This document shows, in pieces, positions 5,841 to 12,426 of a stretch of DNA of 12,426 nucleotides. The stretch lies in the NCBI GenBank assembly GCA_949051815.1, contig CARQVR010000057.1, positions 1 to 12,426 on the forward strand. Reading direction: 5' to 3'. Made by a program: the position numbers and the translations under genes. Positions within the stretch are counted from its first letter, which is position 1, and each line of letters begins with the position of its first letter. Origin of the DNA: an uncultured Lachnospiraceae bacterium. GTDB taxonomy: Bacteria > Bacillota > Clostridia > Lachnospirales > Lachnospiraceae. Under the pieces are notes generated by a model. The model was not told where the DNA came from. It worked only from the letters and a program-made list of their open reading frames with translations, and ran no database searches.

Positions 5841-7161
5841 ACTGTTTCGTGATAAATTTGATATATCGCGTGCTTATCACATATACCATACCAAAATAGC
5901 ATAAATACAGAACAAAGAAGCAGACCATAAAACTGCCCATAGCTTTAAGCAGATGATCGTGTATGGGTAATATGGAGTTCAGCTTATGATTGACAAACGG
6001 TGCGGCTGTCCAGAGCATCATAAAAGACATCAGTACCGGCATGAACAGCTTTAGAAGCACCTGCATACAAATCAGTTTTTTCAGATCGGAACAACTTTTG
6101 CCCATATGAAATAACAGCCGTATATTTCGATCCTCTCTCTTTAAATCAATGATTTGCGATAAAGAGAGGATAGAGAAATAAATGATCATAAAAATAATGC
6201 AGATACTGATCTGTAAAAATCCCATCCACTGCTGTTCCTTTTGTTCAAAAATGGAAACAGCCGGATTAAGCAGAAGCGTCCCAAAGACAAAAGCGGCTGC
6301 TGAAAAAATAAAGCAGATGCAGAAAATGGTATTTACATTGGCACCGGTTTTTGAACCGCCTGTCATTTCAGCCATCTGATACAACCGGTTGCCCTGATAT
6401 AAAGTGTCTGCCTGTGACAGGCGTAAGGATGCGATAAAAGCATACAGCCATCTATAGAATGAAAAAACGCACACCAACACTGGCAGTGAAATAAAGGAGA
6501 TGGAAACAGACATTATCCTGCCGGACAGAAAGGAAATGCCCGACAGCAGTGCCAGATAGCCGAAAAAGCTGATCATAAGCATCCATCCCCAAAAGGATTT
6601 CCGGCCTGTGCCCAGCGGCTGATTGTGCTGTTTTTCCCGCATAAGCTGCACGATCTGTAATTTATGTATTTTTCTCTTCATAAAAAATGTTGTCAGAATT
6701 TCTACACAGCAAAAATAACCAAATGTCTGCAGAATGCTTTTCAGGATAATTCTGGACATGGAGCGGCCTGTGGTATCCGGCAGTAATGTATGACAGCAGA
6801 TAGAAAAGATGCCCGTCCCGGAAGCCACACCCACAACAAGGCACAACAGTCCTGTCAAAAATAATTCGCACAAAAATACCAGTGTCAGCTTATCTTTTTC
6901 CATGCCAAGCAGCATATAAGTGGCAAATTCTTTTGCCCGCTGCCTGATGACAAAATGATTGATATAGTTTGCAAATACCGCCATGATCAGCACGATCAGT
7001 AAAGGCAGGGCCATTGTCTGAAAACCCGCCTGCATATCCCCTGTATCCGCAATACAGTTTGAAAGAAAAATAATGGAAGTGAGCATGACCATGGATGCCA
7101 TATAAAGGAGATAGTCGAGCATGGAACGCTTTGTGTTACGGAGCGCTAATTTAAGATACAT
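5839..7161 (-). CDS. short FtsX-like ABC transporter permease
   Basis: A 440-residue integral membrane protein with about ten hydrophobic segments in two halves. Each half shows the FtsX-type motif after a membrane segment: VIRQRAKEFATYMLLGMEKDKL near residue 71-92 and LKREDRNIRLLFHMGKSCSDLKKLI near 345-370. It resembles BceB-type permeases but is about 200 residues shorter, and the large extracellular ligand-binding domain is missing. I chose ATG at 7161, which has GGAGG (7174-7170) 8 bases upstream; the GTG at 7170 overlaps that site. It overlaps the upstream XRE-ATPase gene by 11 bases, so the two form a coupled operon and almost certainly one transporter. The substrate is unknown; small ABC/FtsX pairs of this type often act on antimicrobial peptides or signals. 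Confidence 0.88.
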   Translation of the reverse strand: MYLKLALRNTKRSMLDYLLYMASMVMLTSIIFLSNCIADTGDMQAGFQTMALPLLIVLIMAVFANYINHFVIRQRAKEFATYMLLGMEKDKLTLVFLCELFLTGLLCLVVGVASGTGIFSICCHTLLPDTTGRSMSRIILKSILQTFGYFCCVEILTTFFMKRKIHKLQIVQLMREKQHNQPLGTGRKSFWGWMLMISFFGYLALLSGISFLSGRIMSVSISFISLPVLVCVFSFYRWLYAFIASLRLSQADTLYQGNRLYQMAEMTGGSKTGANVNTIFCICFIFSAAAFVFGTLLLNPAVSIFEQKEQQWMGFLQISICIIFMIIYFSILSLSQIIDLKREDRNIRLLFHMGKSCSDLKKLICMQVLLKLFMPVLMSFMMLWTAAPFVNHKLNSILPIHDHLLKAMGSFMVCFFVLYLCYFGMVYVISTRYIKFITKQ

Positions 7162-8227
7162 AGGGAACACCTCCTGTTATCTTTGCGAAAGTATCTAAAA
7201 TTCTGGTGAAAAATTCCTGTTTATTTTCCTGTTCCCGTTTCAGGGAGGCTTTTATTTTGCCATCCTGCATAAACAGAATCTCATCGCAATAACTTGCGGA
7301 GAAGACATCATGCGTTACCATTAGGACAGTAGCAGTATATTTTCGGCAGAGCATGACAAAGGTTTCCAGTAATTGGGCAGCGGCATGACTGTCCAATGCC
7401 CCGGTCGGTTCATCCGCGAGAATCAGGCCGGGGTTTGTCGCGATCGCTCTTATACAGGCGCATCGCTGCCGTTGGCCGCCTGAAATTTCATACGGAAATT
7501 TATGCAGGATCTCCGATATCCCTAATTTGCCGGCCAGATCAATGATCGTCTGTTTTACGGTCTCTTTTGGCATCTGCTTAATCGTCAATGCCAGTGCGAT
7601 ATTCTCATAAACCGTTAAGGTGTCTAATAAATTGTATTCCTGAAATACAAACCCCAAATGCTCCCGGCGAAAAGATGCCAGATCATTTTCAGACAGGCCG
7701 GCAATGTCATGACCATCAATTTCTATCTGCCCGCTGGTAGCCTTATCTATTGTTGCGATCATATTCAGTAAAGTGGTTTTTCCGGATCCTGATGCACCCA
7801 TGATGCCGACAAAACGCCCTTTGGTGATTTCAAAGCTGACATCTTTAACGGCTTCGGTTACGGTACTTTCCGTTTCGTATACCTTTCTGATATTTTTTAT
7901 CTTTAATACGCTCGAAGCAGAAGAATCTGTCTGATTCTCCCACCGGTCTTCGCCAAGCAGGCTTGTGACGACTTCAAGCAGTAATTGATTAGATTTCTCT
8001 TTCAGGTTTTCATCGGGTATGAATTCACCTGCAAGCAATTCATTCAAAGTTATGTGGAGCAGGTCGCACAGCGGACAAAACAGGGACAGATCAGGCATTG
8101 ATTTTCCTGTTTCCCATTTTGATACAGCCTTGTCCGTTATTCCCAGCATTTCAGCCAGCTGGCTTTGGGTCAGGCCGTTGTCTTTTCTTCGTGCGGCAAT
8201 GAAACCGCCTATTTTCTTTTGATCCAT
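7151..8227 (-). CDS. XRE DNA-binding domain fused to ABC transporter ATPase
   Basis: A single intact 358-residue reading frame with two domains. Residues about 5-68 are an XRE-type helix-turn-helix (GLTQSQLAEMLGITDKAVSKWETGKSMPDLSLF). After a linker (about 70-107), residues 108-330 form a complete ABC ATPase of the MacB/LolD/BceA subclass: Walker A GASGSGKT (144-151), Q-loop Q196, signature ISGGQ (248-252), Walker B LILADE with catalytic E273, D-loop near 279 and switch H306. The signature continues RQRCACIRA instead of the usual QQRVAIARA. No stop or frameshift separates the domains. The permease follows with an 11-base overlap. The natural inference is an ATPase that senses transport activity and controls its own promoter, where a tandem 9-bp repeat is seen. 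ATG has AGGA 10 bases upstream. Confidence 0.92.
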   Translation of the reverse strand: MDQKKIGGFIAARRKDNGLTQSQLAEMLGITDKAVSKWETGKSMPDLSLFCPLCDLLHITLNELLAGEFIPDENLKEKSNQLLLEVVTSLLGEDRWENQTDSSASSVLKIKNIRKVYETESTVTEAVKDVSFEITKGRFVGIMGASGSGKTTLLNMIATIDKATSGQIEIDGHDIAGLSENDLASFRREHLGFVFQEYNLLDTLTVYENIALALTIKQMPKETVKQTIIDLAGKLGISEILHKFPYEISGGQRQRCACIRAIATNPGLILADEPTGALDSHAAAQLLETFVMLCRKYTATVLMVTHDVFSASYCDEILFMQDGKIKASLKREQENKQEFFTRILDTFAKITGGVPYVS

Positions 8228-8253
8228 ATTTCAAAAATCCTCGCTTTGCATTA

Positions 8254-8271
8254 TTATGATACTTATGATAC
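8254..8271. promoter_or_regulatory. tandem 9-bp repeat TTATGATAC, candidate operator
   Basis: Two perfect head-to-tail copies of TTATGATAC lie 27-44 bases before the start codon of the XRE-ATPase fusion. On the minus strand they read GTATCATAAGTATCATAA and contain the likely -10 region (TATCAT or CATAAT). A tandem site over the promoter fits autoregulation by the XRE domain of the first gene of the operon. Confidence 0.4.
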
Positions 8272-8358
8272 AGCGGACGGATAAAAGGAACACCTACCAA
8301 CAGTAGAGTTTTGAGAATCTCCTGTTTTTCCTGTGGTTCGGCCCTATTATAACGCTGT

Positions 8359-8387
8359 TTGATCCGGACAACAAGATATGGTGTAAT
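8359..8387 (+). promoter_or_regulatory. possible promoter of the lipoprotein gene
   Basis: TTGATC (8359-8364), a 17-bp spacer and TGTAAT (8382-8387) resemble a sigma-A promoter, leaving a leader of about 110 bases. The leader includes a tandem decamer, ATGTGCATAT then ATGTGCATAG (8441-8460), which could be a regulatory site. No riboswitch or attenuator fold was recognised. Confidence 0.3.
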
Positions 8388-8503
8388 TGTGGTTTAAAAT
8401 ACGGGCGTATCTGTCGATGAATTGTATGAGGCGGTAAATTATGTGCATATATGTGCATAGGAGAAAATGAGCATAAAAATAGTAAGTCAAGGAGGATGTG
8501 TTA

Positions 8504-9013
8504 ATGAATGTTAGTGGATTTGATGCAGGTAACAATGGAAGTATTCGTATGAAAAGGCTATTGGCATTATTTTGGATATTGACTTGTATGCTGTCATTAG
8601 TTGCTTGCGATAAAGCAACTGGTAGTGAAGAACCTGTAGCAGGTGGCGCGGTTTCAGATATGCCTGAGGTTGATAAAAATGTTTCCGGTGAAGCAGAGCA
8701 GACACAGCAGGCGATTATTGAAAGTATAAGTGGAACAATTGCTCGTATAGATGAAGATAAAGCTTATAATTTGAACGAAGAAGAAGTAAAAATAATCGCA
8801 GACATTATTGAAAATGGCAGCTGGAATACAGAAGGGACTGCCGAATGTGCAAATGATTGCAAACTTATAATTGATGAAAGAACATATTATTATCATTCGG
8901 AATGTGGAACATTCAATGACAAAGAAAACAATCAGAACTTACCTGTAACAGCTAAAGAGAAAGAAAATATAAATGTAATATTAGCTCACTATATAATACT
9001 TGGTTCAGAGTAA
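8504..9013 (+). CDS. small putative lipoprotein
   Basis: An exported lipoprotein of 169 residues from ATG at 8504, or 154 from the in-frame ATG at 8549. The second start gives a classical signal peptide: basic MKR, a hydrophobic core, and lipobox LVAC with the lipidated Cys at its position 20. The first start has the better ribosome binding site (AAGGAGG, ending 8 bases before it) but adds 15 polar residues before the signal. The mature part begins with a low-complexity, acidic linker rich in Gly, Glu and Val. A compact domain follows with three cysteines (AECANDCKL, SECGTFND) and an aromatic strand (ERTYYYHSE). I do not recognise a named family. It is divergent from the XRE-ATPase operon and just upstream of the two-component genes, so it could be an envelope ligand-binding accessory; that is inference. 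Confidence 0.75.
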   Translation: MNVSGFDAGNNGSIRMKRLLALFWILTCMLSLVACDKATGSEEPVAGGAVSDMPEVDKNVSGEAEQTQQAIIESISGTIARIDEDKAYNLNEEEVKIIADIIENGSWNTEGTAECANDCKLIIDERTYYYHSECGTFNDKENNQNLPVTAKEKENINVILAHYIILGSE

Positions 9014-9016
9014 TAC

Positions 9017-9272
9017 ATGTACACATTTTTTCGTGGAGAAAACCTGCCGATTATGGACATATCCGCAGAAATGTTAAATGTCTGCTATGGTATATATGCC
9101 GCTGGAGATTTGAGAAATATCTGAGTGAACTTAAAAAATGTCAAGCGGCGAAGCCAGAACACTTATGACTGATTGGGAAACGGTATATATTTTTGGGAAA
9201 ACAGTAACATTTGAAGAATTATATCCATTTATCAGCTATACTAACGCTAAAAGCGAAAAAGGAAGTGCGCGC
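9017..9272 (+). pseudogene. probable decayed gene fragment before the response regulator
   Basis: This stretch has no intact gene, but protein-like sequence runs through it in three successive frames. Frame of 9017: RGENLPIMDISAEMLNVCYG up to about 9108. Frame of 9112: FEKYLSELKK. Frame of 9138: GEARTLMTDWETVYIFGKTV then TFEELYPFISYTNAKSEK. The last switch occurs at a run of six A residues (9133-9138). The joined sequence reads like the C-terminal part of one protein with two frameshifts. I do not recognise the family. The last piece is in frame with the response regulator and would extend it by 45 residues if used as a start, which I think is not the case. Confidence 0.35.
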
Positions 9273-9965
9273 ATGAAACAGATTTTAATTGTCGAGGACG
9301 ACACAACCATGAATAAGATGCTTTCCAATATACTGCTGGCTGAGGGCTACAAAGTTACTTCTGTTTATACCGCAACAGAAACACAGCATTGCTTTTGGTC
9401 AGCTACCTACGATCTGGTAATTCTGGACATCAACCTGCCAGATGGTTCTGGATATGAGGTCTGCAAAATGATCAAGGAAAACACACATACGGCTGTGATT
9501 TTCCTGACAGCAAATGATTTGGAACAAGACATGATAAAGGGTTATGAACTGGGAGCATCCGATTATATCACAAAACCGTTTTCTAACGGTGTGCTGCGCC
9601 ACAAGGTTAAAGCGATTTTTTCTCTGCTGGAAAATGCGGAAAAAGAGCCACCCCACAAAATATATGATGATGGACAACTTATGATGGACTTTTCTTCCAT
9701 GCGGGCAACTTTGAATGGAAAGGAAGTCCTTTTTGCTCCGCTGGAATATCGGATGCTGGAAGTCTTTACAAAAAATAAAGGAATTTTATTGACCCGTCAT
9801 AAATTGCTGGAAGATCTGTGGGACAGCCAGGAAAAGTATGTGGATGAACATACCTTGACAGCAGCAATCAGCCGCATCCGGGGTAAAATTGAAAAGGACG
9901 GAAAAAAATATATTCAAACTGTTTATGGCATGGGCTATATGTTTACAGGAGGGGATGCGAAATGA
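9273..9965 (+). CDS. OmpR-family response regulator
   Basis: A 230-residue cytosolic DNA-binding response regulator. The receiver domain occupies about 1-118, with acidic D9/D10, phosphoacceptor D52 (VILDINLPDGSG), T79 and K101 (ITKPF). A winged-helix OmpR/PhoB domain follows at about 130-225 (FAPLEYRMLEVFTKNKGILLTRHKLLEDLW near 154, YVDEHTLTAAISRIRGKI near 189, VYGMGYMF near 217). The start is ATG at 9273, because AAGGAAG lies 7 bases before it and MKQILIVEDD is the normal start of the receiver fold. An upstream in-frame ATG at 9138 would add 45 residues belonging to a gene remnant. It overlaps the histidine kinase gene by 4 bases (ATGA), a standard translationally coupled pair. It most resembles BceR/VanR-type regulators of cell-envelope and peptide resistance genes. 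Confidence 0.93.
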   Translation: MKQILIVEDDTTMNKMLSNILLAEGYKVTSVYTATETQHCFWSATYDLVILDINLPDGSGYEVCKMIKENTHTAVIFLTANDLEQDMIKGYELGASDYITKPFSNGVLRHKVKAIFSLLENAEKEPPHKIYDDGQLMMDFSSMRATLNGKEVLFAPLEYRMLEVFTKNKGILLTRHKLLEDLWDSQEKYVDEHTLTAAISRIRGKIEKDGKKYIQTVYGMGYMFTGGDAK

Positions 9966-10993
9966 AAAAAGTACAGTTATCTCTTTCTGGCATTTTCCGG
10001 CTGATTGGAGCAGGCGTTACCATAACAATCCCTGTCCTGTGTATCGGTGTGTTTTTCGCTACCCAAAATGTGACGACAGTTATTGTATGCCTGATTACCA
10101 CTGCAGCATTATCTATATGGGCATTTATCCTGGTCAAGGTTTTACAAAACCGGCTGGCCCATTTTACGGATGATGTATGCCAGACGATTGACGATATGAT
10201 GCAAGGCGAAGCGACACCAAGTATGATTTTTGATAATGATACCCTGTTAGACCGCATTAACCATCAACTAAACCGTTTGTATCAGATGTTGCAGGCCAAC
10301 AAAAAAAACATAGAGGAACAGCGTGCCGATTTACAGGGGATGATTTCTGACATATCCCATCAAGTCAAAACGCCTGCCACAAATTTGAAGATGGCTGCTG
10401 CTATTCTTTTGGAACAGGAGCTTTCCCGTGAACAGCAAGTGGAATATCTGCAATCCATGAATGTGCAGCTTGATAAGCTGGATTTTCTTATGGGCGCGAT
10501 GGTAAAATCCTCCCGTTTGGAGACAGGAGTTATCTCATTAGACAAGCAACAGGTTCCGATCTATGAAACTCTGGCAATCGCTTTGGGGAGCATTTTTTTG
10601 AAAGCAGAAGAAAAGCATCTGCAAGTTACAGTAGACTGTCCGGACGATCTGCTTGTCCCCCATGACCCGAAGTGGACGGCGGAAGCCCTATTCAATATTT
10701 TAGAGAACGCTGTAAAATATACCCCGGCAGGGGGAACAATTCAAGTGGCTGTTGTTCGCTGGGAAGCCTGCACAAAAATTGATATAACCGATACGGGACG
10801 TGGCATCCCGGAAAGTCATCAAGCTGCAATTTTTAAGAGGTTTTACCGGGAGCCGGAAGTACACAGCATTGAGGGGATAGGTATTGGTCTGTATCTCACA
10901 AGGGAGATCATTTCAAAGCAGAACGGGCGTATCAAAGTAACTTCTGCGGTAGGCACTGGTACAACTTTTACCATCTTCCTGCCAAATGATTAA
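9962..10993 (+). CDS. intramembrane-sensing type histidine kinase
   Basis: A 343-residue membrane sensor kinase, partner of the response regulator at 9273-9965. Two membrane segments (about 11-33 and 39-61) are separated by only about five residues, so there is no extracytoplasmic sensor domain; such kinases usually take their signal from a membrane partner such as a BceB-type permease. A linker (62-120) is followed by the dimerisation and phosphoacceptor helix with H133 (SDISHQVKTP). The ATPase domain has the N-box NILENAVKY (N245, N249), the G1 box DTGRGIP (277-283) and the G2 box GIGIGL (305-310). AGGAGGGG lies 7 bases before the ATG. All catalytic motifs are intact. The expected ATPase gene directly downstream is missing except for a remnant, so the signalling partner is unclear. 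Confidence 0.92.
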   Translation: MKKVQLSLSGIFRLIGAGVTITIPVLCIGVFFATQNVTTVIVCLITTAALSIWAFILVKVLQNRLAHFTDDVCQTIDDMMQGEATPSMIFDNDTLLDRINHQLNRLYQMLQANKKNIEEQRADLQGMISDISHQVKTPATNLKMAAAILLEQELSREQQVEYLQSMNVQLDKLDFLMGAMVKSSRLETGVISLDKQQVPIYETLAIALGSIFLKAEEKHLQVTVDCPDDLLVPHDPKWTAEALFNILENAVKYTPAGGTIQVAVVRWEACTKIDITDTGRGIPESHQAAIFKRFYREPEVHSIEGIGIGLYLTREIISKQNGRIKVTSAVGTGTTFTIFLPND

Positions 10994-11015
10994 GGCGGCA
11001 GGAAGCCGTCTTTTT
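10994..11015 (+). terminator. intrinsic terminator after the kinase gene
   Basis: GGCGGC (10994-10999) pairs with GCCGTC (11005-11010), including one G-U pair, across the loop AGGAA and is followed by five T residues. It starts directly after the kinase stop codon and should separate the regulatory pair from the downstream lipoprotein/permease unit. Confidence 0.75.
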
Positions 11016-11071
11016 CTGTTCTTTTCTTTCCCTTTAGAAATTATTTTAGATATGGCGACATTCTCGTGACC

Positions 11072-11097
11072 TTTGTATTTTATCATTGAGATACAAA
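11072..11097. promoter_or_regulatory. TTTGTAT-N12-ATACAAA inverted repeat, candidate operator
   Basis: A perfect 7-bp inverted repeat with a 12-bp spacer lies between the kinase terminator and the ribosome binding site of the former ATPase gene. This is where a response-regulator-controlled promoter is expected in Bce-type clusters. No clear -35/-10 pair could be fixed. Binding by the regulator at 9273-9965 is inference. Confidence 0.35.
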
Positions 11098-11100
11098 CAA

Positions 11101-11161
11101 GAAAGGTGGTATTCATTATGTCAACGTTGCCCGCGCCCTGCTTACCAAGCCGGAAATCATA
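11101..11161 (+). pseudogene. relic of an ABC transporter ATPase gene (large internal deletion)
   Basis: A strong ribosome binding site (GAAAGGTGGT, 11101-11110) and ATG (11118-11120) look like the start of a real gene, but the ATG frame ends after 14 codons. In a second frame from 11120 the sequence encodes VNVARALLTKPEII. That is the segment directly after the ABC signature in BceA/MacB-type ATPases (QQQR-V-x-x-ARALLTKPEII, normally followed by FADEPTG). The similarity stops at about 11161, where the ribosome binding site of the next gene begins. The simplest reading is that an ATPase gene lost nearly everything between its start and the signature, and also everything after it. Its place between kinase and permease genes is where such an ATPase is normally encoded. 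Confidence 0.7.
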
Positions 11162-11186
11162 AATAACAAATTAAGGAGATTGAACT

Positions 11187-11558
11187 ATGAAAAAATCTAT
11201 TTTACTTTTTGTATTGGTTTTTACTTTATCATTAGCTGGCTGCGGTGCTGCAAATGATAATGTCGTGCATCAGAACGGAAACCTGATCATTACAAATTAT
11301 TCCGATTATGCAATCACAGACACAACAATCACCCACTTAGGAAAAACTATATCTGTTTCCCCTAAAGCAATTAAAGATACACAAATTTGTTATTTCACAA
11401 TTGATCCTGTTGATGATTACATTTATACGGTTTCTTTTGTGGATAACAATGGAGAGGAACACTCACAGGAGTTTACTGATAATTTTACCGAGGATGCTCA
11501 AATTCTAATTGCAATCCAGTATTCTGACGGTATTTGGACGATTGACTACGACAGGTAA
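11187..11558 (+). CDS. small putative lipoprotein
   Basis: A 123-residue exported lipoprotein. The signal peptide begins MKKSILLFV and ends in lipobox LAGC with lipidated Cys19. The mature part is rich in beta-strand-forming residues (NGNLIITNYSDYAITDTTITHLGKT, YIYTVSFVDNNGE, ILIAIQYSDGIWTIDYD) and resembles an immunoglobulin-like or similar small beta-sandwich. I do not recognise a family. AAGGAG lies 8 bases before the ATG. The gene sits between the ATPase relic and the permease and probably shares a transcript with the permease, which starts 13 bases after its stop codon. It may be an accessory binding protein for that permease; this is inferred from position only. Confidence 0.8.
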   Translation: MKKSILLFVLVFTLSLAGCGAANDNVVHQNGNLIITNYSDYAITDTTITHLGKTISVSPKAIKDTQICYFTIDPVDDYIYTVSFVDNNGEEHSQEFTDNFTEDAQILIAIQYSDGIWTIDYDR

Positions 11559-11570
11559 GGGGGCAGGTTT

Positions 11571-12426
11571 ATGTTCTATAACGACACTCGAAAACAAATC
11601 AAAGGGCTTGCAAACAAAATTATGTCGGGAAACCGCCGCCGCAATGTTTTTGTTATCATTGCTATCGCAATGACTGCTTTTCTTATTTCTACAATTCTCT
11701 GCATCGGTAGCGGATATGTGAAAAGTGCAGATAAACAGCAAAAAATGCTGAACGGTACAGCGGCAGAAATTATATTAACAAATCCAACGGAACAACAGAT
11801 TCAAGCATTACAGCAGGACAGGAATATCATATATATGGGCATTAGCCGTCAAATCGGTTTTATTGATACAGCAGCCTATCCCCGTATCAATAGTATTCTT
11901 CTCCGTTGGTGTGATACGGTTGAATGGGAACGGCATATTTCTCCAACAGTCGGAAATATAAACGGGCATTATCCCGCATCCGAGAGTGAAATCATGTTGC
12001 CCACATGGGTTTTGGATAGAATGGGTATAGTTCATCCGGTTCTCGGTCAGACGATCACGCTTTCGTTCCGCTATGGCTACACAGATATTCATTGGCAGCC
12101 GCTTTCCAATCCAAAAGATTTTTCTTTTACATTGTGCGGCTGGTATGATGATTACAGCGGCAACAAAATGTACGATAACGCCATTGCATACATTGCAACG
12201 GACTTTTGGAAAAATTCTGTTGCAAACGAAGCAAATACCAAGAGCGCACTATCACTCACGGTTTCAGGTGATGACGGAAATAAAATTCGCTCGTACATTG
12301 AACCCTTAAATGAGCTTCAGGAATTTACTGATCTATCAAAAGCCGGAAGCAGCAAAAACAGCTTTAGCCCAGTCGCAGCGACCATTGGGCTGATTGTTAC
12401 AATAATGATCTGTGGCTATTTGCTTA
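11571..12426 (+). CDS. MacB/FtsX-like ABC transporter permease, partial
   Basis: The first 285 codons of a large membrane protein, open to the end of the window. After a cytoplasmic, basic N-terminus (MFYNDTRKQIKGLANKIM, then NRRRN), a membrane segment covers about 25-46. A long external domain follows (about 50-262; contains TAAEIILTNPTEQQIQALQQ, GHYPASESEIMLPTWVLDRMG, LGQTITLSF and a Trp- and Tyr-rich FTLCGWYDDYSG), and a second membrane segment begins near 264 (FSPVAATIGLIVTIMICGYLL). This order, with the E-I-M-L-P and L-G-x-x-I motifs in the external domain, fits the MacB periplasmic-core type permeases with a C-terminal FtsX domain. AAGGGGGCAGG lies just before ATG at 11571. No ATPase gene is present upstream except the relic at 11101-11161; one could follow beyond the window. 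Confidence 0.88.
   Translation, partial: MFYNDTRKQIKGLANKIMSGNRRRNVFVIIAIAMTAFLISTILCIGSGYVKSADKQQKMLNGTAAEIILTNPTEQQIQALQQDRNIIYMGISRQIGFIDTAAYPRINSILLRWCDTVEWERHISPTVGNINGHYPASESEIMLPTWVLDRMGIVHPVLGQTITLSFRYGYTDIHWQPLSNPKDFSFTLCGWYDDYSGNKMYDNAIAYIATDFWKNSVANEANTKSALSLTVSGDDGNKIRSYIEPLNELQEFTDLSKAGSSKNSFSPVAATIGLIVTIMICGYLL

Noticed and set aside
8441..8514. Two very short open frames (9 and 15 codons) in the leader of the lipoprotein gene
   Set aside because: The possible ribosome binding site is only 3 bases from the second ATG, and neither peptide shows attenuator features.
11118..11162. 14-codon open frame from ATG 11118 as a functional small peptide
   Set aside because: Its ribosome binding site is good, but the alternative frame encodes an ABC ATPase segment, so it is better explained as the out-of-frame start of a deleted gene.
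1..12426. CRISPR array, tRNA, rRNA, complete insertion sequence or phage genes
   Set aside because: No regularly spaced repeats, cloverleaf-like sequences, rRNA signatures, or transposase or phage structural genes were seen on either strand.

Overview
The window looks like chromosomal DNA of a Gram-positive anaerobe of the class Clostridia, most likely a gut Lachnospiraceae. The basis is family content (a DUF5721-like protein, a DUF3796-like membrane protein paired with a small XRE repressor, DegV, a clostridial-type Crp/Fnr regulator), strong AGGAGG ribosome binding sites, and lipoproteins with Gram-positive style signal peptides. No rRNA, tRNA, CRISPR array or complete insertion sequence was found.

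Left part (1-5790): short, mostly single-gene units on both strands. In order: a DUF5721-like gene (minus); a divergent pair encoding a small membrane protein and an XRE repressor (plus); a DegV fatty-acid-binding protein (plus); a DUF1294 membrane protein (minus), divergent from a Crp/Fnr regulator (plus); a GyrI-like effector-binding protein (plus); a small serine recombinase (plus); and a membrane-anchored ComEC-like metallo-beta-lactamase-fold hydrolase (plus). The spaces between these genes hold several operator-like inverted repeats. Examples are a 10-bp inverted repeat upstream of the DUF5721-like gene and a TGTTA-N6-TAACA site just upstream of the Crp/Fnr gene.

Right part (5839-12426): more AT-rich, with the character of accessory or transferred DNA and two ABC-transporter modules. 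The first (minus strand) is a two-gene operon: an ATPase carrying an N-terminal XRE DNA-binding domain, followed by a short FtsX-like permease. The second (plus strand) starts with a small lipoprotein and a decayed gene fragment. It continues with an OmpR-family response regulator and a histidine kinase whose two membrane segments are joined by almost no external loop, then a second small lipoprotein and a MacB/FtsX-like permease that runs off the window.

This second module resembles BceRS-BceAB or VanRS-type peptide-sensing and detoxification clusters, in which kinase and permease genes normally flank an ATPase gene. Here the ATPase slot holds only a 14-codon relic of the ABC signature region (VNVARALLTKPEII) behind an intact ribosome binding site and start codon, and the lipoprotein gene follows. 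The module has therefore lost its ATPase locally, and the permease must work with an ATPase encoded elsewhere, or not as a pump. The XRE-ATPase fusion 3 kb away is one speculative candidate partner.
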